A stretch of 64,000 bases of DNA from Bog-159 sp963738375 (GTDB lineage Bacteria; Acidobacteriota; Terriglobia; Bryobacterales; Bryobacteraceae): the NCBI GenBank assembly GCA_963738375.1, contig CAVTWL010000006.1, forward strand, positions 1,178,001 to 1,242,000. The letters are read 5' to 3'. Below are positions 28,584 through 37,889 of the stretch, in pieces. The notes under the pieces were generated by a model, which saw only the letters and a program-made list of their open reading frames with translations, was not told the origin of the DNA and searched no databases. Position 1 is the first letter of the stretch. Each line of letters starts with the position of its first letter. Position numbers and translations under genes: made by a program.

Positions 28584-28627
28584 GGCGGACGTACTGCAAA
28601 GTTAGCACACGTGGACGTCATCGGCAG
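28453..28627. repeat. Direct repeat copy B (kinase 5' end)
   Basis: Second copy of the segment at 25452-25626. The left junction (28452/28453) directly follows the stop of the hypothetical gene at 27985. The right junction lies near 28627, after which the sequences differ. The near-identity over non-coding and coding parts alike indicates a recent event or gene conversion. Confidence 0.95.
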
Positions 28628-28761
28628 AGCCCCTGCTGAGTGAGATGATCCGGCGCTGCGCCTGGATAGGCGGCGACTGCTCCGCTGCCGCATTGCCGCC
28701 AGAAGGTGACTTAACGCCGTAAATCTTTGCAGTTGGGAAATGCCCGGTAGATCGTAGAAAG

Positions 28762-28832
28762 TAGCGACTCTTCGCTCGCAGCCCTGATCGGCTAAGAGCA
28801 GTTTTCGTTTGTGGAGAAAAGGAGAGTCGCTA
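28762..28832 (+). promoter_or_regulatory. Stem-loop masking the start of the transposase fragment
   Basis: A perfect 10-bp inverted repeat pairs TAGCGACTCT (28762-28771) with AGAGTCGCTA (28823-28832). The right arm includes part of the Shine-Dalgarno AAAGGAG and ends on the A of the ATG at 28832. A transcript entering from outside would hide the ribosome site; one starting inside the loop would not. This is the known anti-read-through arrangement of several insertion sequences. Confidence 0.55.
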
Positions 28833-29005
28833 TGAAGAAACCATCCCAGCTTGAAGAGCAGCGTGCTGGGAAGCAGCTTGAGGGCATGGCCGCTGAAGGA
28901 AATCCGCCAGTGCAGACGGCGCTGCCGATGGCCGAGATGTTGGGCTGGCTGCGGAAATGCGTGGGCGAACTAATTCGTCAGGCCGGCTTGCAGGCGATGG
29001 ACTGA
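28832..29005 (+). pseudogene. N-terminal fragment of a transposase (IS256-like)
   Basis: The ATG at 28832, preceded by AAAGGAG, opens 57 codons: KKPSQLEEQRAGKQLEGMAA, then PMAEMLGWLRKCVGELIRQA and a stop just after GLQAMD. In composition and order this resembles the start of IS256-family (mutator-type) transposases of Acidobacteria. The family call is from memory of such sequences and is not certain. The DDE catalytic part is absent, so the element is dead. The upstream stem-loop supports an insertion-sequence origin. Confidence 0.4.
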
Positions 29006-29439
29006 CAACACGCCGCGGGGCGACGCTCTGCCTTTTCAGCCACGGCGGGAGAATCACTAAACCGTTGTCGTCGAATTTACCCGATGTCCCCGTACCCTGC
29101 AGCGGCAGCGTTGCCCGTTCCGTCTTACCAAGTGGGAACTTGCGATGTTCCCACGAACGCCATTCGGCTGCGGATAGCGCCCATTGTATTGTCGCCGGCC
29201 ATCCGACGGTGGGTCCGCACTTGGCGGATCACAGCCCGGGGACCTGTTCGGCAAGCTCGCGCGGGTTGCCGGTACCAAGCATGCGGATGCGGGCCAGGCG
29301 CTCGCTGGCGTAGCCGCGATGGGAATGGCGCCCGTGCCCGGCGTTTACGCGCACCGCAAACTGGCCGCTTTCGGGCATTCGGGGCTGGCGCTGGCGCAGT
29401 ACCGTACCGAAAGCCTTGCGCGGTCCCGCACCACGAGCG
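29006..29439. other. Fragment-rich gap containing a PIG-L deacetylase fossil
   Basis: No intact gene is visible. On the minus strand, 29229-29312 encodes SERLARIRM joined directly to GNPRELAEQVPGL. These are two pieces of the PIG-L/LmbE protein at 31070-31897 (SERLARIRM and ANPRDLVEQVTGL) that are 26 codons apart there. The fossil lacks exactly those 78 bp, and the 6-bp GCATGC that flanks them in the intact gene occurs once here. The remaining sequence shows open frames in several registers but nothing I recognise. Confidence 0.5.
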
Positions 29440-30111
29440 CTAGTTCGCGGCGTTACCGGTGAGCAAGGCATTCATATCTTCCCAATGATAGATCGTTACT
29501 TTTTGGCCGGGTGTTCTTGCGGCGTTCAGCATGGCTCTCGCGACATCTTTTCCGTCAATGCCTCTGTAACGGCTTAGAGGGCCGGCCAAAGCAAGATTCA
29601 CGAGCGACCAGACGCGAATCAGGCTCTTTTCCAGCGGGCGATGTTCCTGGCGCGTCCCCAGAAGCATGGACGGCCGGAAAATGTTGGTGCTCTCGTAGCC
29701 CAGCGCGCGAATGTCTCTTTCGATTTCTCCCTTGGTTCGGATGTAGAAGGATTTCGAATTCGGGTTGGCGCCTACAGAAGTTACGATGAAGACGGACTGC
29801 CCCCCGTTCTCCTTCGCGAATCGCGCCGCCAACACCGGATAGTCATGATCGATTTGGTAGTAGCGCTTCTCGTCGGGGGTGTTTGCCTTCGTGGTGCCGA
29901 TCGCGATGAAAACGTCATTGGCTCTGCATTGATCTTTCAAGGCCGGCAGAGAGTCGTAGCCGCCGATGAGATTCGTCAGTTTCGGATGCTTGGTTTGAAG
30001 CGGCTTCCTCGTGACCGCCATGACGCGATCGTAATCGGGGCTGTCGAGAAGATCTTCCAGCAGATACGAACCGATGAAACCGGTGGCGCCGAAGAGAAGG
30101 GCTGCTTTCAT
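29440..30111 (-). CDS. NAD(P)-binding Rossmann-fold oxidoreductase (HTATIP2/TIP30-like)
   Basis: The ATG at 30111 starts at the Rossmann motif: MKAALLFGATGFIGSYLLED, with GATGFIG as the dinucleotide loop. About 223 residues follow, including FIAIGTTKANTPDE, a YYQIDHDYP segment and SFYIRTKGEIERDI, which resemble HTATIP2/TIP30-type atypical short-chain dehydrogenases. A longer in-frame start at 30264 overlaps the divergent gene and looks wrong. The substrate is unknown. The last codons border the fragment-rich gap. Confidence 0.78.
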   Translation of the reverse strand: MKAALLFGATGFIGSYLLEDLLDSPDYDRVMAVTRKPLQTKHPKLTNLIGGYDSLPALKDQCRANDVFIAIGTTKANTPDEKRYYQIDHDYPVLAARFAKENGGQSVFIVTSVGANPNSKSFYIRTKGEIERDIRALGYESTNIFRPSMLLGTRQEHRPLEKSLIRVWSLVNLALAGPLSRYRGIDGKDVARAMLNAARTPGQKVTIYHWEDMNALLTGNAAN

Positions 30112-30153
30112 CTGGTTACGGTAGCAGGCGTCACGTGAGATAATCACTGAGCC

Positions 30154-30597
30154 ATGCGCCGACTCGTTTTTGTAAACCTGCTGCTGTTGGCCGCTCCGGC
30201 GACAGCGCAGGAGGTCGTTGATTTCACTGCTAAGTTCGGACCTCCGATAGTGGAACAGTATCACCTACAGCCCGACGAGCGCCTGGTGGTGACTTACGGA
30301 CAGCGGCACGTGGTCTGTGAAGTGCGCTTGGAGCCATGGCAGGAATCCAAACGGCGCGAAGATCCGGCTGCGATACCAGGTGAATTGGTGGACCGCGTAT
30401 TGAATGAACTGGTTCCCACCAGCGCCCGCGTCGGGGCTCCGTTAGTGATGCATGAACAAATGAGCCGTGCGGCACTTACGGCGACGGAATATCAGAACGT
30501 ACGAATCACGCGCCAGACGGATGGGGACAACGTGACGGCGCTCGTAATCCGGTGGAAGCGCCCCGAGTGCCAGGAGCAGAATATTCTAAAACCGTAA
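30154..30597 (+). CDS. Small secreted hypothetical protein
   Basis: A 147-residue protein with a clear signal peptide (MRRLVFVNLLLLAAPATAQE). The mature part (FGPPIVEQYHLQPDERLVVT, HVVCEVRLEPW, then a charged C-terminus with VTALVIRWKRPEC) has no motif I can name. Three Cys are present in the mature part and near the end. It is divergent from the oxidoreductase and 20 bp upstream of another secreted protein. Confidence 0.6.
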   Translation: MRRLVFVNLLLLAAPATAQEVVDFTAKFGPPIVEQYHLQPDERLVVTYGQRHVVCEVRLEPWQESKRREDPAAIPGELVDRVLNELVPTSARVGAPLVMHEQMSRAALTATEYQNVRITRQTDGDNVTALVIRWKRPECQEQNILKP

Positions 30598-30616
30598 GTT
30601 GACGAGAATGGAGTGT

Positions 30617-31050
30617 ATGAAAGCCGCCGCCCTGCTCTTGCTTGCCGTGAGTGCCTTTCCTTGCGAGCAGGACAACCTCTTCAACCTTAGCGATCTCAGC
30701 AACTGGAGAGTTACGCGAGCCGGCGTGTTCTCCGTGGAAAACCGGGCGGACAGTTCGCGAACGGCGTACCCACCGGCTATCGAATCGAAATCGGCGCGGG
30801 AGACGCTTGGCACTGCACAGGCGCGACTTGCGCGGACAAACCAGACGGCGCATGGAACACGTTAGTCGTTTCGCTTGAGACCGACCGTACCACAATTTCT
30901 GTTAATGGAAAAGAAGTGAATGAGTTCGCCGGCGACCCCGCTGCATCCCACCCAGGCGCCTGGCGTCCAGGCTCCATCGGGTTAGAGAGCCCCGACACCG
31001 GCTCCGCTGTGTACTTTCGTGAGATCACATTTACTAATAGCTTCCGCTGA
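30617..31050 (+). CDS. Secreted DUF1080-like (3-keto-disaccharide hydrolase family) protein, one frameshift
   Basis: From ATG 30617 (GGAG just upstream): MKAAALLLLAVSAFPCEQ, then LFNLSDLSNWRVTRAGVFSV. A shift near 30752 is needed to continue QFANGVPTGYRIEIGAGDAW, then WNTLVVSLETDRTTISVNG and PGSIGLESPDTGSAVYFREI up to the stop at 31050. The LF-dL-W opening and the final GxIGLE...VYFREI strand are the ends of the concanavalin-like DUF1080 domain. At about 144 residues it is shorter than usual (about 200), so it may be an abbreviated member. Confidence 0.6.
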
Positions 31051-31069
31051 AAGGCACGGCGCGAGCCGG

Positions 31070-31897
31070 TTACTCCTGATTAAATCCGCTAGCGCGGCGG
31101 AAGGATTCCACGTAGTGGCCGTCCTTCATGCCCATCTGCCGAAGTTCGGCTTTGGTCTTCTCGAGGATCACGGCGTCCCAATCGGGGCGGTACTTATCGA
31201 CGGCGGGTGAAAACTGGCTGACGTGCGCCACGGCCGCGTTGAGTTTGATTTCCGCCACATCGTCGACATTCACAAAGTAGTTGGCATCTTTGCCCGAGTA
31301 ATAGTAATACTCTTCGGGGACTTTCCACGGCTCCAGGCCGTCGTGCAGCCGCTGGTTAGGAAAGTACAGGTGCCATTCGGCCGCGCGGATGGCATCCATG
31401 GTGTTGTTGGCGGCCATGCGATGGTCGGTCTTGTGCCAGCGGACGTAATCGGAGCCGGGGTCGGCGCTGAGCACCACATCCGGCCGCACCTTGCGAATCA
31501 GGCCGGTCACCTGTTCCACAAGATCGCGCGGGTTGGCGTATTCGAGCATGCCGTCGTGATATGGCAGCCAGAGGATGCTTTCCTTACCGATGCCGAGGAT
31601 GCGGCAAGCTTCCTCTTCTTCGTGCATGCGGATGCGGGCGAGGCGCTCGCTGGTCATGTCTGGATCGTAGGAACCCTTGTCGTCGTTGGTGTAGATCACG
31701 ATATGGATGCGGTTGCCGTTTTTAGCCAGTTTGTAGAGGGTGCCGGCGCAGCAGAACGTATCGTCATCCGGGTGCGGAGTGAAGAGCATGACGGTCTTGC
31801 CGTGCATGTTTTCGAGCCGTCCGGGGTCGGACGGTTGGCCTTGTGCAGGGGCCAGCGCCAGCGCGGTCACGGTGAGTACAGGAAAGAGGATTCGCAT
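31070..31897 (-). CDS. Secreted PIG-L family N-acetyl deacetylase (LmbE-like)
   Basis: A 275-residue zinc hydrolase with a signal peptide (MRILFPVLTVTALALAPAQG). The metal-binding motif HPDDD and a downstream His pair (RWHKTDHR) are those of the PIG-L/LmbE/BshB family, which removes acetyl groups from N-acetyl sugars or sugar conjugates. YTNDDKGSYDPD and SERLARIRMHEEEEACRILG are further family blocks. It is intact and convergent with the DUF1080-like gene. A decayed relative lies at 29229-29312. Confidence 0.88.
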   Translation of the reverse strand: MRILFPVLTVTALALAPAQGQPSDPGRLENMHGKTVMLFTPHPDDDTFCCAGTLYKLAKNGNRIHIVIYTNDDKGSYDPDMTSERLARIRMHEEEEACRILGIGKESILWLPYHDGMLEYANPRDLVEQVTGLIRKVRPDVVLSADPGSDYVRWHKTDHRMAANNTMDAIRAAEWHLYFPNQRLHDGLEPWKVPEEYYYYSGKDANYFVNVDDVAEIKLNAAVAHVSQFSPAVDKYRPDWDAVILEKTKAELRQMGMKDGHYVESFRRASGFNQE

Positions 31898-31973
31898 AGC
31901 CGTTAGAATGGAAGCATACTCCCCTGGCTCCCGGCGTGCAAGCGTCGATTACCGGGAACGATCTGCGACACGA

Positions 31974-32816
31974 ATGAGTGAACCGATTCTTCCTTATCCC
32001 TTACACCGGCCGCTGGGAATCTTCGATTCCGGCGTCGGCGGCCTGACCGTGCTGAAAGCGCTGCGCCGCAAACTGCCGCACCGCGATTTCATTTACCTGG
32101 GCGATACGGCGCGCGTGCCGTACGGGCGCAAGCCGGCCGCCATGGTGGCGGAGTTCGCTTACGGCATCACCGAATTTCTGCGCGGCTTGGGCGTGGAAGG
32201 CGTGGTGATCGCGTGCAATACGGCGTCGGCCGCGGCTTTGCCGGACCTCGCCGCGCGCGCCGCGTTTCCCATTTGGGGCGTCATCGACCCTGGCGTCGAA
32301 GCCGCCGCGCGCCTAACGCGAACCGGCCGCGTGGGCGTAATCGGCACCAAGGGAACCATCGCCAGCGGCGCTTATCAACGGCGTTTGGAGCAGCGCGGGC
32401 TCACGGTGTGGGCGCAGGCTTGCCCTATGCTGGTGCACATCGTGGAGGAAGGGCTCGCGCATTCCCCCGAGTGCGACCTGCTGCTGCGGCATTATTTAGA
32501 CGGGCGCGGCGATATCGACACGCTGATCCTCGGCTGTACGCACTATCCGCTGTTGCACGATGCGATCCAGCGCGCGGTGGGCGATTCGGTGAAGCTGGTG
32601 GATAGCGCCGAAGCGCTGGCGCAGGCGGTGAACGGGAGCCTCGAAACGAACCGGGAATCGCGCGGCGCGGGACGGATCGTGCATTTCGTCACCGGCGATC
32701 CACTGGCGTTTGGGCATACGGCGGCGGTCATCGGCGAGGTGGCGGGCGAGGTGGTGCCGCTGCCGGTAACGGAGCTGATCCGCCTGCAAAGCGGGGCTTC
32801 GCAAGCCGTCCGGTAG
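31974..32816 (+). CDS. murI: Glutamate racemase
   Basis: A 280-residue enzyme that makes D-glutamate for peptidoglycan. It shows IFDSGVGGLTVL at the N-terminus, the first catalytic Cys in VIACNTASAAA (Cys81) and the second in LILGCTHYPLL (Cys188). The start is ATG 31974; the frame extends further upstream but that part lies across the promoter of the divergent PIG-L gene. Arginase and D-Ala-D-Ala ligase follow on the same strand, so two peptidoglycan precursor enzymes share this cluster. The frame is intact. Confidence 0.95.
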   Translation: MSEPILPYPLHRPLGIFDSGVGGLTVLKALRRKLPHRDFIYLGDTARVPYGRKPAAMVAEFAYGITEFLRGLGVEGVVIACNTASAAALPDLAARAAFPIWGVIDPGVEAAARLTRTGRVGVIGTKGTIASGAYQRRLEQRGLTVWAQACPMLVHIVEEGLAHSPECDLLLRHYLDGRGDIDTLILGCTHYPLLHDAIQRAVGDSVKLVDSAEALAQAVNGSLETNRESRGAGRIVHFVTGDPLAFGHTAAVIGEVAGEVVPLPVTELIRLQSGASQAVR

Positions 32817-32890
32817 ATCCCGCGCATCGGGCGGCGCCGCGCGGCATTGCGATAAACTCGTCGATGGCGTCTCGCCCCCGTACACCATAT

Positions 32891-33807
32891 ATGCATAATT
32901 CCCACATCGCAATTATCGGCGCGCCACTCGACCTCGGCCAAGGCCGCCGGGGCGTGGATATGGGTCCTTCCGCCATCCGCGTCGCCAATCTGAATAAGCG
33001 CCTGGCGGCGCTCGGCTATCACGCCGATGGATCTGGGCAACGTGCCCGTGGACCAGCCGGAAAGCCTGCCGGAGGGTCCGGCCAAGGCCAAGTATCTGCC
33101 GCAGATCGCGCTAGGCGTGCAAGCGCCTCGCGCTGATGGTGGATGGCGCGCTCAACAAGAAGAAAATGCCGCTGGTGCTGGGCGGGGATCACTCCGTGGC
33201 GGTAGGCACGGTGGCCGGCGTATCGCGGCATTTCCGGCGCAAGAAGCAGGAAATCGGACTGATATGGATCGACGCGCATGCGGACATGAATACGCCGGAC
33301 AGCTCTCCGAGCGGCAACGTGCACGGCATGCCGCTGGCCTGCTGCGTGGGGCTGGGCCCGCCGGAACTCGCGAATCTGTTTGGCTACGCCCCTAAGGTGG
33401 ATCCGCGCAAGACGGTGCTGGTTGGGCTGCGCGACGTGGACATTCTGGAGAAAGGCCACGTGCGCGACACCGGCGTGCGCGCTTTCACCATGCGCGACAT
33501 CGACGAGCGCGGCCTGCGCTCGGTGATGGACGAAGCGTTTCGCATTGCTAGCGAGGACACGGCCGGATTTCACCTGTCGCTCGATATGGATTGGATCGAT
33601 CCGCAATTCGCGCCAGGCGTGGGAACGCCGGTGCGCGGCGGCGCCACTTATCGCGAGGCGCACCTGGCCATGGAACTGATCTGCGATAGCGGGCACATGG
33701 TTTCCATGGAAGTGGTGGAAGTGAATCCGGTGATCGATGAAATGAACCGCACGGCGGATTTGGCAGTCGAAATGATCATGTCGGCGATGGGCAAAAAGAT
33801 TCTATGA
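32891..33807 (+). CDS. rocF: Arginase (two frameshifts)
   Basis: Arginase hydrolyses arginine to ornithine and urea with a two-manganese centre. The N-terminus is HIAIIGAPLDLGQGRRGVDM then GPSAIRVANLNKRL. Shifts near 33025 and 33120 connect it to DLGNVPVDQPESLPEG and then to LVLGGDHSVAVGTVAG. Metal ligands are visible in GGDHS, DAHADMN and SLDMDWIDP. The end reads VEVNPVIDEMNRTADLAVEM, the usual arginase block. Reconstructed length is about 305 residues. Its stop overlaps the ATG of ddl. ATG 32864 is another possible start. Confidence 0.9.
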
Positions 33808-34783
33808 AAACGACAGTCGCCGTGATTTACGGCGGGCGCAGCGGCGAGCACGAAGTTTCGATTCGTTTCGGCGAATGCCATCAAGGCGGGGCTGGACCGC
33901 GAACGCTACGACGTAGTGGACTACTTTATCGATCGAGGCGGGGAAGTGGTCGCCCGAGCCGATCCTGCCGGAGCCCGGCGCGCAGCCGGAGATAGACGTG
34001 GTGTTTCCCGTTTTACACGGAACGTTCGGCGAAGATGGCACCATGCAGGGCCTGCTGGAATTGGCCGACCTGCCGTATGTCGGCGCGGGCGTGATGGCTT
34101 CGGCGGTCTCCATGGACAAGGAGATGATGAAGCGCATTTGCATCGAGCGCGGGCTGCCGGTGGTCGAGTATGTCGTGCTGAGGCGTCACGACCTGGATGC
34201 GGAGGCCATCGCCAAGCTGTTCTCGTTTCCGGTTTTCGTGAAGCCGGCGAATCTGGGTTCGTCGGTGGGAATTTCGAAGGTGCACAATCGCGCGGAGTTG
34301 GAACCCGCGATGGAGCTGGCCGCGGAGTTCGACCGCAAGATCATCGTGGAGCGCGGGATTGAAGGGCGGGAGTTGGAATGCGCGGTGCTTGGGAACGACG
34401 ATCCCAAAGCCTCGCTGCCCTGCGAGATTCTGCCTTCCAAGGAATTCTACGATTACGAAGACAAGTATCTGCTGGACCAGGCGCGCACGAAGCTGCCCGC
34501 GGAGCTTCCGGCCGACCAGACCGCCAAGCTGCGGCGGTTGGCGGTGGAATGCTATCGCGCGGTGGGCTGCGAAGGCATGGCGCGCGTCGATTTTCTGCTG
34601 GAAGCGGCGACGGGCAAGCTGTACATGAACGAGATCAATACGATTCCCGGCTTTACTTCGATCAGCATGTATCCGAAGATGTGGGAGCAGAGCGGCGTTT
34701 CGTTTTCCGAACTGCTGGACCGGCTGATTGAGTTGGCGCTGGAGCGGCACAAGGCCAAGAAGGCGACGCGGTTTACGCGCTAA
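33804..34783 (+). CDS. ddl: D-alanine--D-alanine ligase (two frameshifts)
   Basis: Ddl joins two D-alanines for the peptidoglycan stem using ATP (ATP-grasp fold). It begins TTVAVIYGGRSGEHEVSIR. A shift near 33865 gives ANAIKAGLDRERYDVVDYFI; another near 33945 restores VVFPVLHGTFGEDGTMQGLL. Then come MASAVSMDKEMMK, FPVFVKPANLGSSVGISK, EFYDYEDKYL and GMARVDFLLEA. The closing MNEINTIPGFTSISMYPKMW is the Mg/ADP-binding block. About 325 residues is normal. The end overlaps the end of convergent dnaB. Confidence 0.93.
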
Positions 34784-36147
34784 TCTTCGCCGGTTTCGCC
34801 CAGGTCGGCCGCACGGTTTTCAAACTTGGTCAACTCGTGCAGGAAGACCAGATCTACCTTGCCGACCGGCCCGTTGCGCTGCTTGGCCAAAATCAACTCG
34901 GCCTGGCCGCGCAGGCTTTCATCCTGCGGCCGGTAGACTTCTTCGCGGAAGATGAAAGCAACCAAATCGGCGTCCTGCTCGATCGAACCGGATTCGCGCA
35001 GATCGCTGAGCTGCGGCCGGTGGTCGCCCTGCCGCGTTTCCGGCGCGCGGCTGAGCTGCGAGAGCACGAGCATGGGCACGTTCAGATCTTTCGCCAGCAG
35101 CTTCATCCCGCGCGAAATCGTGCTGATTTCCTGGTTGCGGTTTTCAAAGCGGCCGCGCCCGCACATCAGCTGCAAATAGTCGACGATCACCAGGCCCAAG
35201 CCGTGCTCGGCCTTGGTGCGGCGCAGCTTGGCATGAATGTCCATCATGTGTACGCCGGCGGTGTCGTCGATGAAAAGGGGCGCTTCGACCAGGCTGGATG
35301 CCGCCGCCTGCAGGCGCTCTGCGCTCGTCGGCGCTCAGATAGCCGGCGCGGAACTTCTGGCTATCCACGCGCGCGGTGGCGCACAACATACGAGTCAGCA
35401 GCGACTCCTTCGACATTTCGAGCGAGAAGATGGCCACCGTGCGCTTGCACCTTGGTCGCCACGTGCTGGGCGATGTTCAGCGCCAGCGCGGTCTTGCCCA
35501 TCGAAGGACGCGCGGCGAGGATGAACAACTCGCCGGCATGCAGGCCGCCGGTTTTTTCATCGAGCTTGGTGAAGCCGGTGCTGATGCCTTTGATGCGCTT
35601 GCTGGGGTCGAGAAAAGCGTTGAGGCCGCCCTCGATATTCCTCGATGACCTGGGCCGGGCTGACCAAGCCGTTCTTGACGCGGGTATCGCCGAGCTTGAG
35701 CAGGGTTTCTTCGGCGCCGGCCAGGATCTCGTCGGGTTCCTCTTCGCCCATCAGGCAGCGATTCATCAGGTGCTGCGAGGCGAAGATGATCTTGCGGAGG
35801 ACGGCTTTATCCTTGACGATGCGGATATAGCCGTCGATGTTCATGGTCTGCGGCAGGCCATCGTCGAGGGAGACGAGGTAGCTGAGGCCGTCGCAGGATT
35901 CGAGCTCGTTGTATCGCATCAGCTCGTTGGCGACGGTGACACGGTCGATGCGGTCGCCGCGCTCGGCCAATTCGCCCATGCGGAAGAAGATGCGGCGGTG
36001 CTTTTCGAGGCTGAAATCGTCGGGCTGGAGTTCGCCGGCGGCCTGGATGTACAGGTTGTCGTTGAGCAGGATGGAGCCGAGCACGAATCGTTCGGCGTCG
36101 AGGTTACTGGGAAGGCCCTTGTCGAGTGCTATGGATGTCGCTGACAT
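34780..36147 (-). CDS. dnaB: Replicative DNA helicase (at least three frameshifts)
   Basis: DnaB is the hexameric helicase that unwinds DNA at the fork. The N-terminal domain is intact for about 160 residues (LPSNLDAERFVLGSILLND, RIFFRMGELAERGDRIDRVT). The linker and Walker A region is split over other frames: FILAARPSMGKTALALNIAQ near 35480-35530, then MAIFSLEMSKESLLTRML near 35400. The C-terminal part resumes at about 35250 with GLGLVIVDYLQLMCGRGR (Walker B), VPMLVLSQLSRAPE and ESGSIEQDADLVAFIFREE. The total of about 455 residues is normal. The gene is essential, so the shifts are most likely sequence errors. Confidence 0.92.
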
Positions 36148-36417
36148 GGCGGATGTTTCAGATTAGCGGGGCCAGCCGCTCCGCGCACTGGTTTTGTTTG
36201 CGTCTTGTTTTGATCCGCTTACGCTCTGTATAAAACATGGGCCTTGCCGGGCGCCGCGCCGGGGCCCGTAAACCTTTCAGAATCAAACGCTACGGCAGTC
36301 GGGCGGCGACTTCCGCAATTTCTTCCACAGGCCTTCCACAGCGGCCCGCAAGAAAAAACAATCTCTACTTCTTCTGTTTTTACTCCACGGCGGGCGCGCC
36401 GCGCAACAAGTTTCCCC

Positions 36418-37795
36418 TCAAGCACACGCGGCCGGTACGGGAGCGGGCCGGAAGCGGGCGCTGAAGTGGCGCAGGAAGGGCGGTTCCTCGACGATTTCCA
36501 GGCCGCGGATCTCGCTCTTCCGCTGCGTTTACTTCGAGGATGGCCTCCACCACGTAATCGATGTGGCTCTGGGTGTAGACGCGGCGGGGGATGGCGAGGC
36601 GGAGCAGTTCGTGGCGCGCCGTGGTCGCCGAACATAACCGAGCCGATCTCCACCGAGCGGATGCCGGCGTGGCGATACAGTTCCACCGCCAGCGCCTGAC
36701 CGGGGAACTGGCTGCGCGGGAATGTGCGGCAGCATGCGCGCCGCATCGATATAGATGGCGTGGCCGCCGGGCGGCTCGACGATGGGCACGCCGTGGTCGG
36801 CGATATGGCGGCCCAGGTAGCCGGTCGAAATGATGCGATAGCGCAGATAATCCGGATCGAGCACTTCCTCGAGGCCGACGGCGATGGCTTCCAGATCGCG
36901 GCCGGCGAGGCCGCCGTAGGTGGGGAAGCCTTCGGTGAGAATCAGCAGATTGGTTTCCTGGTCGGCCAGGCGGTCGTCATTGGTGCAGAGAAAGCCGCCG
37001 ATGTTGGCGAAAGCGTCCTTCTTGGCGGAGAAGGTGCAGCCATCGGCGCAGCGAAAACATTTTCTGCGCGATTTGTTTGGGCGACCAGTCGGCGTAGCCG
37101 GGCTCGCGCTCGCGGATGAACCAGGCATTTTCGGCGAAGCGGCAGGCATCCAGATAGAAGGGAATGCGGTAGCGCGTGGTGACTTCGCTGCACGGCTTCG
37201 ATGTTGGCCATGGAGACAGGCTGGCCGCCGCCGGAATTGTTGGTGACGGTCAGCATGACCAGCGGAATGTGTTCGGCGCCCGGTCTCGCGGCGATCAGCG
37301 CTTCCAGCGCCGCCACGTCCATGTTGCCTTTGAAATCGAGCCGGGCCTGGGTGTCGGCGGCTGCGGGGATGGGCAGATCGACCGCGCGCGGCGCCGGTGA
37401 ATTCGATGTTGGCGCGGGTGGTATCGAAGTGGGTATTGCTGGGCACCACATGGCCGGGCTGGCACATCACGGTGAAGAGGATGCGCTCGGCGGCGCGGCC
37501 CTGGTGGGTGGGAATCATGTGGCGGAAGCCGGTGAGATCGTCGACCACGCGCTTCAGGCGGAAAAAGCTTTCGCTGCCGGCGTAGGATTCGTCGCCGCGC
37601 ATCAGGGCGGCCCACTGCTCGGTGGACATGGCGCTGGTGCCCGAATCGGTCAGCAGGTCGATCAGGATGTCGCGGGCCTCGATCAGAAACAGGTTGTAGC
37701 CCGCCGCTTCAAGCAGACGCTCGCGCTCTTCGAGCGGTGGTGTGGCGCAGCGGTTCGACGCTTTTGATGCGGAATGGTTCGATGATGGTCTTCAT
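36418..37795 (-). CDS. Tryptophanase / tyrosine phenol-lyase family enzyme (several frameshifts)
   Basis: A PLP-dependent beta-eliminating lyase. Reading from ATG 37795: MKTIIEPFRIKSVEPLRHTT; a shift near 37738 gives LLEAAGYNLFLIEARDILID. The intact middle has SGTSAMSTEQWAALMRGDES and MIPTHQGRAAERILFTVM, both typical of the family. Further pieces are LTVTNNSGGGQPVSMANI, ALAVELYRHAGIRSVEIGSV and RLAIPRRVYTQSHIDYVVEA. It ends EEPPFLRHFSARFRP at 36418. At least four shifts are needed. Length of about 459 residues is right for TnaA and Tpl; I cannot decide between tryptophan and tyrosine as substrate. Products would be pyruvate, ammonia and indole or phenol. Confidence 0.85.
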
Positions 37796-37889
37796 TCAGT
37801 CTCCGCTGGAGCAAATACCAGTATGACCGCAAGCGGGTGGATTTCGCCACCGGGCTGCGCGACTGTTCTAAACTTGAAGAGGAGAAACG

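Noticed and set aside
34837..36144. Plus-strand open frame of 435 codons
   Set aside because: Antisense to dnaB. The minus-strand pieces carry the helicase motifs.
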